This document shows positions 34,935-43,454 of a stretch of DNA of 60,356 bases, piece by piece (the first letter of the stretch is position 1; each line of letters begins with the position of its first letter). A model generated the notes under the pieces. The model did not search any database. It worked only from the letters and a program-made list of their open reading frames with translations, and had not been told where the DNA came from. Origin of the DNA: Mycobacteriales bacterium (GTDB lineage: Bacteria; Actinomycetota; Actinomycetes; Mycobacteriales; CADCTP01); assembly GCA_035995165.1 (NCBI GenBank), contig DASYKU010000077.1, forward strand, positions 1 through 60,356, in the 5' to 3' direction. A program made the translations under genes and the position numbers.

Positions 34935-36437
34935 ATGGGCGCACCAGGGTCGACGATCGACGTGACGCCTTCGATCCGGCGGCTGGCCGATCTGCTGGTC
35001 TCGGTCGGCACGGAGGTGAAGCCCGGGACCGCGGAGGCGATCGCCTGGATCGTCGGCATCGACGGCGCCGTGCCCGCGGACCTCGGGGTCGACCGCGCCG
35101 GGCTCACGATGTGCGGCTTCGCCGGTGAGGTCGGGCAGTGCCTGGTGGTGCCGGGCCGGAACGGGGCCGCCCACATCGCCGTCGGTACGGGCACCTCCGC
35201 GTCCGCCGCCGACCTGCGGGACGCGGCCGCGACGCTGGCCCGCGCGCTTCCCCACCTCGGCAGGCTGGCCGTCCACCTGCCGGGTGCCGCCACCGTACCG
35301 ACCACCGACGCGGCGCAGGCCGTGGTGGAGGGCCTGATCCTCGGCCGCTACCACTTCCACGTCCGCAGGACGGACGACACCCGGGAACTATCGGAGCTGA
35401 CCCTGGTCGTCGACACCGACGCCGTCGCCGACGCCGAGGTGGGCGCACGGCGCGGCCGGTCGGTCGCCGAGGCAACCTCGCTCGGCCGGGACCTGGCGAA
35501 CTGCCCCGCCGGCTATCTCACCGCCACCCGGATCGGCGAGGTCGCCCGGGAGGTGGGCGGGCGGGCGGGTCTCCAGGTCGAGGTGTTCGACAAGGCCGCG
35601 CTCCTCGAGATGGGCTGCGGCGGCCTGCTCGGCATCAACGCCGGCAGCATCGAGCCGCCCACCATGGTGAAGATCTCGTACCGGCCGGAGGGCGGGGCGC
35701 GCGGTCACCTCGGCCTGGTCGGCAAGGGCATCATGTACGACTCCGGCGGCATCGCGCTGAAGCCCGCCGACGCCAGCCACTCCCAGATGAAGAACGACAT
35801 GACCGGGGCCGGTGTCATCCTGGCGGCGATGACCGCCCTGCCGGCGCTGTCCGGCCCGGTCGCCGTGACCGGCTGGCTGATGTGCACCGACAACATGCCG
35901 TCGGGTTCCGCCACCCGGCTCGGCGACGTCCTGACCATGCGGGGCGGCACGCGGGTGGAGGTCCTGAACACCGACGCCGAGGGCCGCGTGGTCATGGCCG
36001 ACGCGCTCGTCCTCGCGGTCGAGGACGGCGTCGACGCCATCGTGGACATCGCCACCCTCACCGGTCAGTGCCTGCGGACGTTCGGCACCGAGATCGCCGG
36101 GGTGATGGGCAACGACCAGGCGCTGGTCGATCAGGTCAAGGCGGCCGGGGAGGCCGTGGACGAGCCGGTCTGGCAGCTGCCGCTGGCCCATCGGTACCGC
36201 CGGCAACTGGACTCCCCCATCGCCGACCTGTCCAACATGGGCGGACCGAACGCCGGCTCCATCACCGCGGCGCTGTTCCTGGCCGAGTTCGTGGGCGACA
36301 CGCCCTGGGCGCACATCGACATCGCCGGCACCGCCCAGGCCGATGCCGAGCGCACCTGGCGCAACAAGGGCGCGACCGGATTCGGCACGCCGCTTCTCAT
36401 CGAGCTGGCGACCGCGTTCGCCGCACAGGAGCGCTGA
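34935..36437 (+). CDS. pepA: Leucyl aminopeptidase, M17 family
   Basis: The 500-residue enzyme has the M17 catalytic domain. Lys264 and Asp269 lie in GKGIMYDSGGIALKP, the Lys/Asp of MKNDMTGAG follow, and NTDAEGR places Asp347 and Glu349 with the catalytic Arg at 351. These match the two-zinc site of PepA. The N-terminal 170 residues are the variable hexamer domain. It removes N-terminal residues, preferentially Leu, from peptides in the cytoplasm. The AbgT-type transporter starts 5 bases after its stop, so the two genes are a tight operon that could take up and break down a peptide-like substrate. Confidence 0.92.
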   Translation: MGAPGSTIDVTPSIRRLADLLVSVGTEVKPGTAEAIAWIVGIDGAVPADLGVDRAGLTMCGFAGEVGQCLVVPGRNGAAHIAVGTGTSASAADLRDAAATLARALPHLGRLAVHLPGAATVPTTDAAQAVVEGLILGRYHFHVRRTDDTRELSELTLVVDTDAVADAEVGARRGRSVAEATSLGRDLANCPAGYLTATRIGEVAREVGGRAGLQVEVFDKAALLEMGCGGLLGINAGSIEPPTMVKISYRPEGGARGHLGLVGKGIMYDSGGIALKPADASHSQMKNDMTGAGVILAAMTALPALSGPVAVTGWLMCTDNMPSGSATRLGDVLTMRGGTRVEVLNTDAEGRVVMADALVLAVEDGVDAIVDIATLTGQCLRTFGTEIAGVMGNDQALVDQVKAAGEAVDEPVWQLPLAHRYRRQLDSPIADLSNMGGPNAGSITAALFLAEFVGDTPWAHIDIAGTAQADAERTWRNKGATGFGTPLLIELATAFAAQER

Positions 36438-36442
36438 TCCAG

Positions 36443-38269
36443 ATGGCCGGCCGCCACACCACTGCCCCCGGGACGCCGAGTCCGGAGCTCCCGGCTGCCG
36501 CCGAGGAGAAGCGCGGGTTCACCCAGAAGCTGCTGGACGGGATCGAGCGGGTCGGGAACAAGGTCCCGCACCCGGCGATCATCTTCGCCGGCCTCTGCGT
36601 GTTCGTCATCATCCTGTCCGCCGTGCTGAGCCTCTTCAACGTCAGCGTCACGCACGAGGTCGCCGAGGCCGCTCCGGCCGCCCCGATCTCCCAACCGCTG
36701 ACCGACGAGATCGAGGGCGGCACCCAGTCACCCGACGCCGTCAACCAGCTGCCGCACTCCACCGCCGACGACGTGGTCATCAGGACCGAGACCACCGAGA
36801 TCAAGAGCCTGCTCTCGCTCGACGGGATCCGCTTCCTGTTCACCTCGTTCGTCGACAACTTCGCGGGCTTCAGCGTCGTGGCGGTGATCCTCGTCGCGAT
36901 GCTGGGGGTGGGGGTCGCCGAGGAATCGGGCCTCATGGGGGCGCTGATCCGCAAACTGGTGAAGGTGGCGCCGCGCTCGGCCGTGACGTTCATCATCGTC
37001 TTCGTCGGGATGCTGTCCAGCATCGCATCCGACGCCGGCTACCTCATATTGATACCCCTTGCCGCCGCTGCGTTCCTCAGCGTCGGTAAACATCCGCTCG
37101 CCGGCCTCGCCGCCGCGTACGCCGGTGTCAGCGCCGGGTTCGCGGTGAACATCCTCATCACCCCCAGCGACGGCGTCCTGACCGAGGTCACCAACGAGGC
37201 CATCCACCTGGTCGACCCCGACACCTCCATCGGCATCACCTCGAACCTGTGGTTCAACATCGCCTCCACGATCTTCGTGACCTTCGTAATCGTCTTCGTG
37301 TCCTCCCGGCTCATCGAGCCGAGGCTGGGCCGGTACGAGCCGGAGCCGGCCGCGGTCCTGGCCGGATCGGGCTCCGGTGCCGCCGGCTCGGGCGGTGCCG
37401 GCGCCGTTGCCTCGGGTGGTGCCGGGTCAGGCGGTGCCGGGTCAGGCGGTGCCGGGTCAGGCGGAGACGCGGGGACGGAGACGGCGGCCGAGGACGCCGT
37501 CGACACGGCGGCCGAAGCCCGCGGCCTGCGCTACGCCAGCATCGCCGTCCTGGCGACCCTCGCCGTCGTCCTCCTGCTGGCCATCCCGTCGTGGGGACCT
37601 CTGCGAAACGCGGACACCGGCTCGCTGATCGACGACGCCCCGCTGATGACCAGTCTGATCGTCATCATCACCATCATCTTCCTGCTCGCCGGCATCGGCT
37701 ACGGCCGCGGCGCGGGGACCCTCACCACCAGCACCGCAGTCATCAACGCCATCACCAAGACCTGGGCCGGCCTCGCCGGGCTGCTGTTCATGCTCTTCCT
37801 GATCAGCCAGTTCATCGCGTACTTCAACTACTCCAACATGCCAGTCGTCGCGTCCGTGGGGATGGCCGACCTCCTCGAGCGGGCCGACATCGGCGCCGTC
37901 TGGCTGCTGATCGGCTTCATCCTGGTGATCGCCCTGCTCGACATCATCATCCCCGGCATGCTGCCCAAGTGGGCGATCTTCGCCCCGGTCTTCATCCCGC
38001 TGTTCATCCGGCTGAACGTCGCCCCGCAGACGCTGCTGGCCGCCTACCGGCTCGGCGACTCGCCGATGAACGTCGTCACCCCGCTCATGGTGTACCTGCC
38101 GTTCATCGTCATCGTGGCCCAGCGGTACCGGAAGAGCGCCGGCCTCGGCACCATCATCTCGCTGATGATCCCGTTTGCCCTCATCGTGCTCCTCACCTGG
38201 ACCATCTTCTTCGCCGCCTGGTTCCTGCTCGGCATCCCGATGGGGCCGGGCTACCCCTCCCACCTCTGA
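36443..38269 (+). CDS. AbgT family transporter
   Basis: The 608-residue membrane protein has the AbgT layout. GIERVGNKVPHPAIIFAGLC starts it, ISVTHEVAE-type loops follow, and FVDNFAGFSVVAVILVAMLG, IASDAGYLILIPLAAAAFLS and IPSW/IIIPGMLPKWAIFAPVFI are family hallmarks. AbgT of E. coli imports p-aminobenzoyl-glutamate; other members export sulfonamides. ATG at 36443 is the first good start after the PepA stop. An unusual Gly/Ser/Ala linker made of repeats sits near residues 315-345, between helices. No hydrolase of the AbgA/B type is in the same operon, but M20 and M17 enzymes are nearby. Confidence 0.9.
   Translation: MAGRHTTAPGTPSPELPAAAEEKRGFTQKLLDGIERVGNKVPHPAIIFAGLCVFVIILSAVLSLFNVSVTHEVAEAAPAAPISQPLTDEIEGGTQSPDAVNQLPHSTADDVVIRTETTEIKSLLSLDGIRFLFTSFVDNFAGFSVVAVILVAMLGVGVAEESGLMGALIRKLVKVAPRSAVTFIIVFVGMLSSIASDAGYLILIPLAAAAFLSVGKHPLAGLAAAYAGVSAGFAVNILITPSDGVLTEVTNEAIHLVDPDTSIGITSNLWFNIASTIFVTFVIVFVSSRLIEPRLGRYEPEPAAVLAGSGSGAAGSGGAGAVASGGAGSGGAGSGGAGSGGDAGTETAAEDAVDTAAEARGLRYASIAVLATLAVVLLLAIPSWGPLRNADTGSLIDDAPLMTSLIVIITIIFLLAGIGYGRGAGTLTTSTAVINAITKTWAGLAGLLFMLFLISQFIAYFNYSNMPVVASVGMADLLERADIGAVWLLIGFILVIALLDIIIPGMLPKWAIFAPVFIPLFIRLNVAPQTLLAAYRLGDSPMNVVTPLMVYLPFIVIVAQRYRKSAGLGTIISLMIPFALIVLLTWTIFFAAWFLLGIPMGPGYPSHL
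37418..37462 (+). repeat. Three exact 15-base repeats in the AbgT linker
   Basis: The unit GGTGCCGGGTCAGGC occurs three times in a row, encoding GAGSG repeats in an inter-helix loop of the AbgT protein. A degenerate unit precedes it. Such a short in-frame repeat can change copy number by slippage. Confidence 0.85.
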
Positions 38270-38358
38270 CCCGCCCGTGCACTGTTCCCGCTGATGGAGC
38301 GCCGGCGATGCCGCCCGGCCGCCGGATCGGCCCGTCCCGACGCGAAAGGTGGCCTCGC

Positions 38359-38712
38359 ATGTCCACCGCCCCCACCGCCCCGCCCGCTCCCGGGCGCGGC
38401 TCCGGCCCGGCCAGTGCCTCGGGCGCCCACCGCGACCCCGACGGCGTCGGCCGGCCAGCCGGTCAGGCGGACCCACCGGTGGTGGCGATGAGGCGCACCG
38501 GGTGGGATGTCCGGATGGCGCAGGCGGTCCAGGAGCGGGACCAGCGCTTCGTGCTGCTCTTCTCCGGCGTTGTGACCCTGGTGCTCGGGGTGATGATCCT
38601 TGACCGGTGGCCGGAGTCCGCGCTCCGGCTCCTGGGCACTCTGCTCGGCGTGCAGATCGTGGTCGACGGGCTCTTGCTCATGGTCTTCGGCCGGCCCCGG
38701 CTGACGACCTGA
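38359..38712 (+). CDS. Shortened HdeD-like membrane protein
   Basis: The 117-residue protein keeps both ends of the HdeD-like protein at 27622-28281 but not its middle. After a proline-rich leader it has RRTGWDV, then only one helix pair (FVLLFSGVVTLVLGVMILDR, LLGTLLGVQIVVDGLLLMVF). The C-terminal pair is strongly similar to the paralog (RWPESALRLLGTLLGVQ). About 110 residues that carry four helices are absent. ATG at 38359 has an AAAGG site 12 bases before it. It sits between the AbgT gene and the glutaminase gene on the same strand. Confidence 0.8.
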   Translation: MSTAPTAPPAPGRGSGPASASGAHRDPDGVGRPAGQADPPVVAMRRTGWDVRMAQAVQERDQRFVLLFSGVVTLVLGVMILDRWPESALRLLGTLLGVQIVVDGLLLMVFGRPRLTT

Positions 38713-38744
38713 CCGGCCGCCGCGACCGATCGGAGGGCGCCGGG

Positions 38745-39800
38745 ATGGAACGGGACAGCGCGGTGGACAGCCGGGCCCGGGACGGGGACGGGGACGGAGC
38801 CGCCCGGTACGTGTCCACCGGGGAGCTGCCCCGGGATCCGACGCTGGGTGAGGTCGTCGAGGAGGCGTACCAGCTCTTCCGACCCGACCGGTCCGGATCA
38901 GTGTCCACAGTGTACCCGGCTCTGTCCTATGTGGACCCGGACCGGTTCGGGGTGTGCGTGGCCGGGGTGGACGGAAGTCTGCGGGAGGCCGGGGACTCCC
39001 GGTGGCCGTTCCCGATCATGAGTGTGGCCAAGCCGTTCGTCTTCGCGCTGGTGTGCCAGGAGCTCGGGGTCGACCGGGTGCGGGGACTGGTGGGCGTCAA
39101 CGCGACCGGGCTGGCGTTCGACTCTGTCGTCGCGATCGAGCGGGACCCGGAGGGCCGGACCAACCCGATGGTCAACGCGGGGGCGATCGCCACCACGAGC
39201 CTGGTGCCGGGGGCGTCGGCGGAGACGCGGTGGCGGTTCGTCGCCGACGGGCTGTCCCGCTTCGCCGGCCGAGGCCTGCCGCTCACCGAGGACGTGCTGG
39301 CCTCTGCTCTGGCCACCAACCACCGCAATCGCGCGCTGGCGGCGCTGCTGCGATCGAGAGGAGCACTGGCCGGGGATGCGACCGCGGCGGTCGACCTCTA
39401 CACCCGGCAGAGCTGCCTGGCCACCACGGCCGTCGACCTCGCGGTCATGGCGGCGACGCTCGCCGACGGCGGGCTCAACCCGCTGACCGGGGACCGCGTC
39501 GTCACACCGGACGTCGCCCGGGTCACGCTGGCCGTCATGGCGGTGGCCGGGCTGTACGAGAGCTCCGGCGACTGGCTGGTCGACGTGGGCGTGCCCGGCA
39601 AGAGCGGCATCGGCGGCGGCATCGCCACCGTGTCGCCCGGCAAGGGCGGCCTGGGCACCTGGTCGCCGCGGCTGGACGCCGCGGGCAACAGCGTCCGGGG
39701 ACAGCGGGTGGCCGGGTTCCTGGCCCGCCGGCTCGGGTTGGATCTGCTCGCCTCCACGCCGGCCGCCCGGCCGGAAAGAGACCCCGGGGCGAGCCGATGA
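38745..39800 (+). CDS. glsA: Glutaminase (GlsA family)
   Basis: The 351-residue protein is a beta-lactamase-fold glutaminase. The catalytic Ser-x-x-Lys is Ser93-Val-Ala-Lys96 (MSVAKPF). Substrate residues are visible in NPMVNAGAIATTSLV and RSRGALAGDATAAVDLYTRQ, and YTRQSCLATTAVDLAVMAATLADGGLNP is the conserved core. GVPGKSGIGGGIATVSPGKG is the C-terminal signature. It turns glutamine into glutamate and ammonia. The first 45 residues are acidic and variable. ATG at 38745 has GGAGG upstream. Members support nitrogen metabolism or acid resistance. Confidence 0.94.
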   Translation: MERDSAVDSRARDGDGDGAARYVSTGELPRDPTLGEVVEEAYQLFRPDRSGSVSTVYPALSYVDPDRFGVCVAGVDGSLREAGDSRWPFPIMSVAKPFVFALVCQELGVDRVRGLVGVNATGLAFDSVVAIERDPEGRTNPMVNAGAIATTSLVPGASAETRWRFVADGLSRFAGRGLPLTEDVLASALATNHRNRALAALLRSRGALAGDATAAVDLYTRQSCLATTAVDLAVMAATLADGGLNPLTGDRVVTPDVARVTLAVMAVAGLYESSGDWLVDVGVPGKSGIGGGIATVSPGKGGLGTWSPRLDAAGNSVRGQRVAGFLARRLGLDLLASTPAARPERDPGASR

Positions 39801-39849
39801 GCGTAAGACCGACGGCCCCGAGGAATCTGCGGGCCGGGAAGGAGCCGAC

Positions 39850-40347
39850 GTGGACGAGCTGATCGGGTCGCTGGGCGAGTCGGAGCTCGCCGTGATGCGC
39901 GCGACCGAGCCGGCGGCGTTGACCGAGCTGGCCGAGGACGACCTGATCGACCTGCACACCCGGGTGCGGCGGGCCCGGAACAAGTACGCGGGGCAGTACC
40001 GCCGGCAGGCCGGCGCGCGGGTCGGTGAGGCCGGCGCGCGGGGTGCCGCCCGACCCCGGAACCGACGGGCCGCCGACCGGGCTGAGGTCTTCGAGGCGGC
40101 GCTGGCCCGGGTGAGTACCGCACTGGCCAAGGCGGCCCGCCGCAGCGCGGCGGAGCTGAAAGCCCAGCGCCTGTCCGCGGCCCGCGCGTCGGGAACCGGA
40201 CCGGGCCCCGATGCCGGACCGGAGCCCGGCAGCACCGAGACCGCGGCGAGGCCGCGACCGCCGGTCAGGTCGGCCGGCCGGCAGAAGCGGGATGCCTCCT
40301 CCCTGGCCGCTGGGGCCCGCCGGCAGGCGCGGCGGGACTCCCGATGA
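39850..40347 (+). CDS. Conserved basic hypothetical protein
   Basis: The 165-residue protein has an N-terminal helical part of about 60 residues (ELIGSLGESELAVMRATEPA, DDLIDLHTRVRRARNKYAGQ). An Ala/Arg-rich helical stretch and a disordered Pro/Arg-rich tail follow. The first half looks like an actinobacterial conserved hypothetical. The tail could bind nucleic acid, but there is no motif. GTG at 39850 lies 49 bases after the glutaminase stop. Function unknown. Confidence 0.7.
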   Translation: MDELIGSLGESELAVMRATEPAALTELAEDDLIDLHTRVRRARNKYAGQYRRQAGARVGEAGARGAARPRNRRAADRAEVFEAALARVSTALAKAARRSAAELKAQRLSAARASGTGPGPDAGPEPGSTETAARPRPPVRSAGRQKRDASSLAAGARRQARRDSR

Positions 40348-40514
40348 GGCCGGCGCACCGGACTCGCCGGGGCGGTTCAGTGCCCTCGCGAGACACCGTC
40401 GACGGCGCCCGAGCAAGCCGGGCGGCGATCGCCCGCGGGGCGGGCGGCTGGGACCGGACGGCCGGCGCGGCCCGGGCGAGGTCTCGGCCAGGAAGCGGAT
40501 CGGATCCCTACCGT

Positions 40515-41297
40515 TCACCGGCGACGTGCGGTGATGATCCAGGCGCGGGAGCTGAACCAGATGCCGTCGTCGCTCAGGTGGGCGGCGAGCGCGTCGCGTA
40601 GCCGCGCGAGGGCGCGAGCGGCGGCGGGCTGATCGAGCCGCTTCAGAAACTCGTTCGTGCACGCGAAGCCGCGAACCCAGTCGAGAGCGGCGGCCGGATC
40701 CGGCCCGTAGTAGACGGGTTCGGCGACGTCGGTCAGGCCGACCGCGGCGAATCCCGCGGCTCGGAGGATCCGCTCCACGGTCGGCGGATCGGCGAGCGAG
40801 AAAGGATCCGGTCCGGCGCCGGTGACCGCGGTCGGCCCGGCATGTCCGGCGAGCGCCCGGTGGAGGGCGACGTCCCACTCGTTGCGGCCGCCGGCCTGCC
40901 AGACCAGCATGACCAGACGTCCGTCCGGGCGCAGCGCCCGCCGGATGTTGCCGAACGCGACGACGGGGTCGTCGAAGAACATCGTGCCGAACCGGCTGAT
41001 CGCGAGGTCGAAGTGCCCTTCCGCGAAGCGGTGTTCCTGCGCGTCCACCGGCTCGAAGGTGACGTTGCGCAGACCCTCCGCCCGGGCGAGCTTGCGGGCA
41101 CGTGCGATGGCGTGGGTGGACAGGTCGACGCCGAGCGCACTTCCCGCCCGGGCCATGCGCGCGGCATCGCGAGTCGTCTGCCCGGCGCCGCAGCCGATGT
41201 CGAGGATGCGGTCGTGGGGCCGGACGGCCCAGGCCCGGCGCAGCACCGTGCTGTACCTGCTCAGTTCGGCGTCGTAGTCGACCGGGCCGGGGATCAC
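40515..41297 (-). CDS. Class I SAM-dependent methyltransferase
   Basis: The 260-residue protein has the SAM-binding motif I LDIGCGAGQTT near residue 34, an acidic loop near GVDLSTHAIARARKL, FEPVDAQEHRFAEGHFDLAI (motifs II/III) and LRPDGRLVMLVWQ (motif post-III). It acts on an unknown small molecule. GTG at 41297 overlaps the stop of the upstream LLM gene in a GTGA junction, so the two are translationally coupled. The earlier in-frame start at 41561 is rejected because it would lie inside the LLM gene. Confidence 0.9.
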   Translation of the reverse strand: MIPGPVDYDAELSRYSTVLRRAWAVRPHDRILDIGCGAGQTTRDAARMARAGSALGVDLSTHAIARARKLARAEGLRNVTFEPVDAQEHRFAEGHFDLAISRFGTMFFDDPVVAFGNIRRALRPDGRLVMLVWQAGGRNEWDVALHRALAGHAGPTAVTGAGPDPFSLADPPTVERILRAAGFAAVGLTDVAEPVYYGPDPAAALDWVRGFACTNEFLKRLDQPAAARALARLRDALAAHLSDDGIWFSSRAWIITARRR

Positions 41298-42067
41298 GGG
41301 CCTGCCTCGATGACCTCGCGTACCACCTGCTCCGGAGGCTGCGGTTCGATGCTCGTCAGCACCCAGGTGGCGCCGGCGGTCGCCCACTGCCGCACATCGG
41401 CCCCCGGGGGCACGTCCACGACGACATCGAAGTGATCGTCGCTCTCCCGTGCCTGGCTGACCTCCTCGACGAGGACAGCCAGTTGCTCGGGCCCGGGAAG
41501 ATCGATCGGAAAGAGCCCGTCCCAACGGATCGCTCGCCGCAGCGGACGGCGGCTGGGCCACTTCATCGCGACCCAGACCGGGATCCGCGGGCGCTGGACC
41601 GGGGCCGGACTGAACTCCCCGCGCCAGAACCTGTCGAGCCGTTCGAGGCTCTCATCCAGTACGCGCGCCCGCTCACGCAGGTCGACCACCTCTCCGAACG
41701 TTTCGAAATCGGTGGGATTGCCCAGCCCCACACCCATCGTCAGCCGCCCGTCGCTGAGCTGGTCCAGGGTCACCGTCTCCCGGGCGACCTTCTGCACCCG
41801 CCGGCGGGCCAGCGGAACGACCATCGGCCCGAGCCGGAGGGTCTCGGTCGCCATGGCGATGGCGCTCAGCGCCACCCACGGGTCCGCCACAGCACGACCC
41901 GGCGGCGGATAGGCGATCCGATCCCACAGGAACAGGCCGTCCCAGCCACGGGATTCGGCCCGACCGGCGAGTTCCGCCAGGAGCCGCGGATCGGCCAACC
42001 GGTCGAACGGCGCCAGATACAGTCCACGCTTGATCGCTCGGCGCTCCTCCCGATTCGGCCGCTCCAC
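41294..42067 (-). CDS. LLM class flavin-dependent oxidoreductase
   Basis: The 257-residue protein is a short luciferase-like monooxygenase. Markers are RGLYLAPFDRLADPRLLAEL, WDGLFLWDRIAYP, VALSAIAMATETLRLGPMVV, VTLDQLSDGRLTMGVGLGN and WDGLFPIDLPGPEQLAVLVE. The N-terminus is uncertain: GTG at 42067 is used, though no strong ribosome site precedes it. The longer frame up to 42787 is spurious. The stop overlaps the methyltransferase start, giving an operon of an oxidase and a methylase. Confidence 0.85.
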   Translation of the reverse strand: MERPNREERRAIKRGLYLAPFDRLADPRLLAELAGRAESRGWDGLFLWDRIAYPPPGRAVADPWVALSAIAMATETLRLGPMVVPLARRRVQKVARETVTLDQLSDGRLTMGVGLGNPTDFETFGEVVDLRERARVLDESLERLDRFWRGEFSPAPVQRPRIPVWVAMKWPSRRPLRRAIRWDGLFPIDLPGPEQLAVLVEEVSQARESDDHFDVVVDVPPGADVRQWATAGATWVLTSIEPQPPEQVVREVIEAGP

Positions 42068-42261
42068 CCGAACGCCGGCCCAGCGTACGAGCCACCAGTG
42101 GATGGACAACGATAGGCACGAGGATTTGAACAGCGAGGAAGTCGAGATGGCTGCGGCGGGGAGTCCGAGTCGTCCCTCGGACGCAATGGTCCGCTCGGCG
42201 CAGCCGGCGAGGGTGCCACCAACGCCGCGTCGCGCCCCGGCCCGCTGATGCGGGTGACGCC

Positions 42262-42391
42262 AAGGTGTGGGCCGGCATCTCGCGCAGCGGCTGGTCGCCG
42301 ACGGAGAGCCGGTGGTGGACGTGCCGGCGAAGGCGCCGCCCGCACCCGCACGGTCAACCGGCTGCATCGGCTGCTGGTCGAGCTGGCGATC
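42262..42391 (+). pseudogene. IS110-family transposase relic
   Basis: From 42267 the plus strand reads GRHLAQRLVADGEPVVDVPAK, typical of the RuvC-like N-terminal domain of IS110 transposases. In the next frame it continues as ARTRTVNRLHRLLVELA, which belongs about 80-100 residues later in the intact protein. An internal deletion therefore joined two parts with a frame change. No ends or inverted repeats are visible. The relic lies directly before the universal stress protein promoter region. Confidence 0.7.
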
Positions 42392-42426
42392 TGCTCGTAC
42401 ATCCGCCGCTCGGCACCTGGCGCCGG

Positions 42427-42440
42427 GGGCCCTCGGTCCC
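42427..42440. promoter_or_regulatory. DevR-type box upstream of universal stress protein
   Basis: GGGCCCTCGGTCCC fits the pattern GGGAC-N4-GTCCC with one mismatch in the left half. It lies 109 bases before the universal stress protein ATG. The geometry equals the DosR/DevR box. Assignment is inference from similarity to three other boxes in this window. Confidence 0.45.
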
Positions 42441-42549
42441 GTGTGCACGGGCCATCGGCGGGACCTCTGGCACTGCCCGCCGGCGTGCGTCCGCGGTCGG
42501 ATGGACCTGGAGGGCCGGGTCGCCGGTCCCGGTCCGGAGGAGACGGAAG

Positions 42550-43422
42550 ATGAACAGTGACGGGATCGGCGTGCTCGTCGGCATCGACGAGTCGGCCTGC
42601 GCCCAGGAGGCGCTGGTATGGGCGGCGGCCGACGCGGCCGCCCGCAAGACCCGGTTGACGGTGGCGACCGTGCTCGATCTGCCCCGCCTTGGGGACGTGC
42701 CACTGACGCGTCAGCTGCTCGCCACGGCCCAGCAGGTGGCCCAGCACACCGTCGACGGCGCGGTCGATCGGGCTCGCGGCGTGGCACCCGGGGTGGACGT
42801 GCAGGGCCGGGTGGCGAGCGGGAACCCGGCCGCGGAGCTGCTCCGGCTGGCCGAGGACGCCGAGGAGGTCGTCGTCGGCTCGCACGGCACGAGCGGGCTC
42901 ACCGCGCTGCTGATCGGCTCGGTCGGCACCCAGGTCGCCGAGCACGCCCGCGGCCCGGCCGTGGTCGTCCGCACCCGTTCGATCGCCGGGTCCGTCCTCG
43001 TCGCCATCGACAACTCCCCGCACAGTGACGCGGCGCTGGAGTACGGCTTCGCGTACGCGGACCGGCACGGCCTGCCGCTGGTGGCGTTGCACGCCTACAC
43101 GCTCGGCGCCTCCGTCTACCCGGTGATGGGCTACCCGGTCCCGCCGTACCCGATCGCGGAGGAGCTGGGTCGGATCCGGGCCGCCGCGGCCCGGACCGCC
43201 GAGCACAGCGTCGGCCGGTGGACCGAGAAGTATCCCGACGTCGCGGCACGGACGGACGTCACCGAGGGAGCTGCGGTGCACCAGCTCGTCGAGGCCAGCC
43301 GGACCGCGAGCCTGCTCGTGGTCGGCACCCGGGGACACGGCGGCCTGGCCGGCATGCTCCTCGGCTCCGTGAGCCACGGCGTGATGCGGCACGCGCACTG
43401 CCCCGTCGTCATCGCCCGCTGA
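42550..43422 (+). CDS. Universal stress protein with two UspA domains
   Basis: The 290-residue protein consists of two tandem UspA domains. Each has a GxxGxxG-like nucleotide motif: GSHGTSGLTALLIGS near residues 108-122 and GTRGHGGLAGMLLGS near 259-273. The first domain begins GVLVGIDESACAQEALVWAA, the second VLVAIDNSPHSDAALEYGFA. Double-domain USPs of this type are members of the DosR regulon in mycobacteria, for example Rv2623. ATG at 42550 has GGAGGAG upstream. A flavodoxin gene follows 32 bases later. Confidence 0.95.
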   Translation: MNSDGIGVLVGIDESACAQEALVWAAADAAARKTRLTVATVLDLPRLGDVPLTRQLLATAQQVAQHTVDGAVDRARGVAPGVDVQGRVASGNPAAELLRLAEDAEEVVVGSHGTSGLTALLIGSVGTQVAEHARGPAVVVRTRSIAGSVLVAIDNSPHSDAALEYGFAYADRHGLPLVALHAYTLGASVYPVMGYPVPPYPIAEELGRIRAAAARTAEHSVGRWTEKYPDVAARTDVTEGAAVHQLVEASRTASLLVVGTRGHGGLAGMLLGSVSHGVMRHAHCPVVIAR

Positions 43423-43454
43423 AACCGATCAGACCTGTCGAGAAGGTGTCCGAG

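Noticed and set aside
37377-37628. Repeat array in the AbgT gene considered as a CRISPR or satellite
   Set aside because: Units are 15 bases, directly adjacent, in frame and encode a Gly/Ser linker. There are no spacers and no cas genes.
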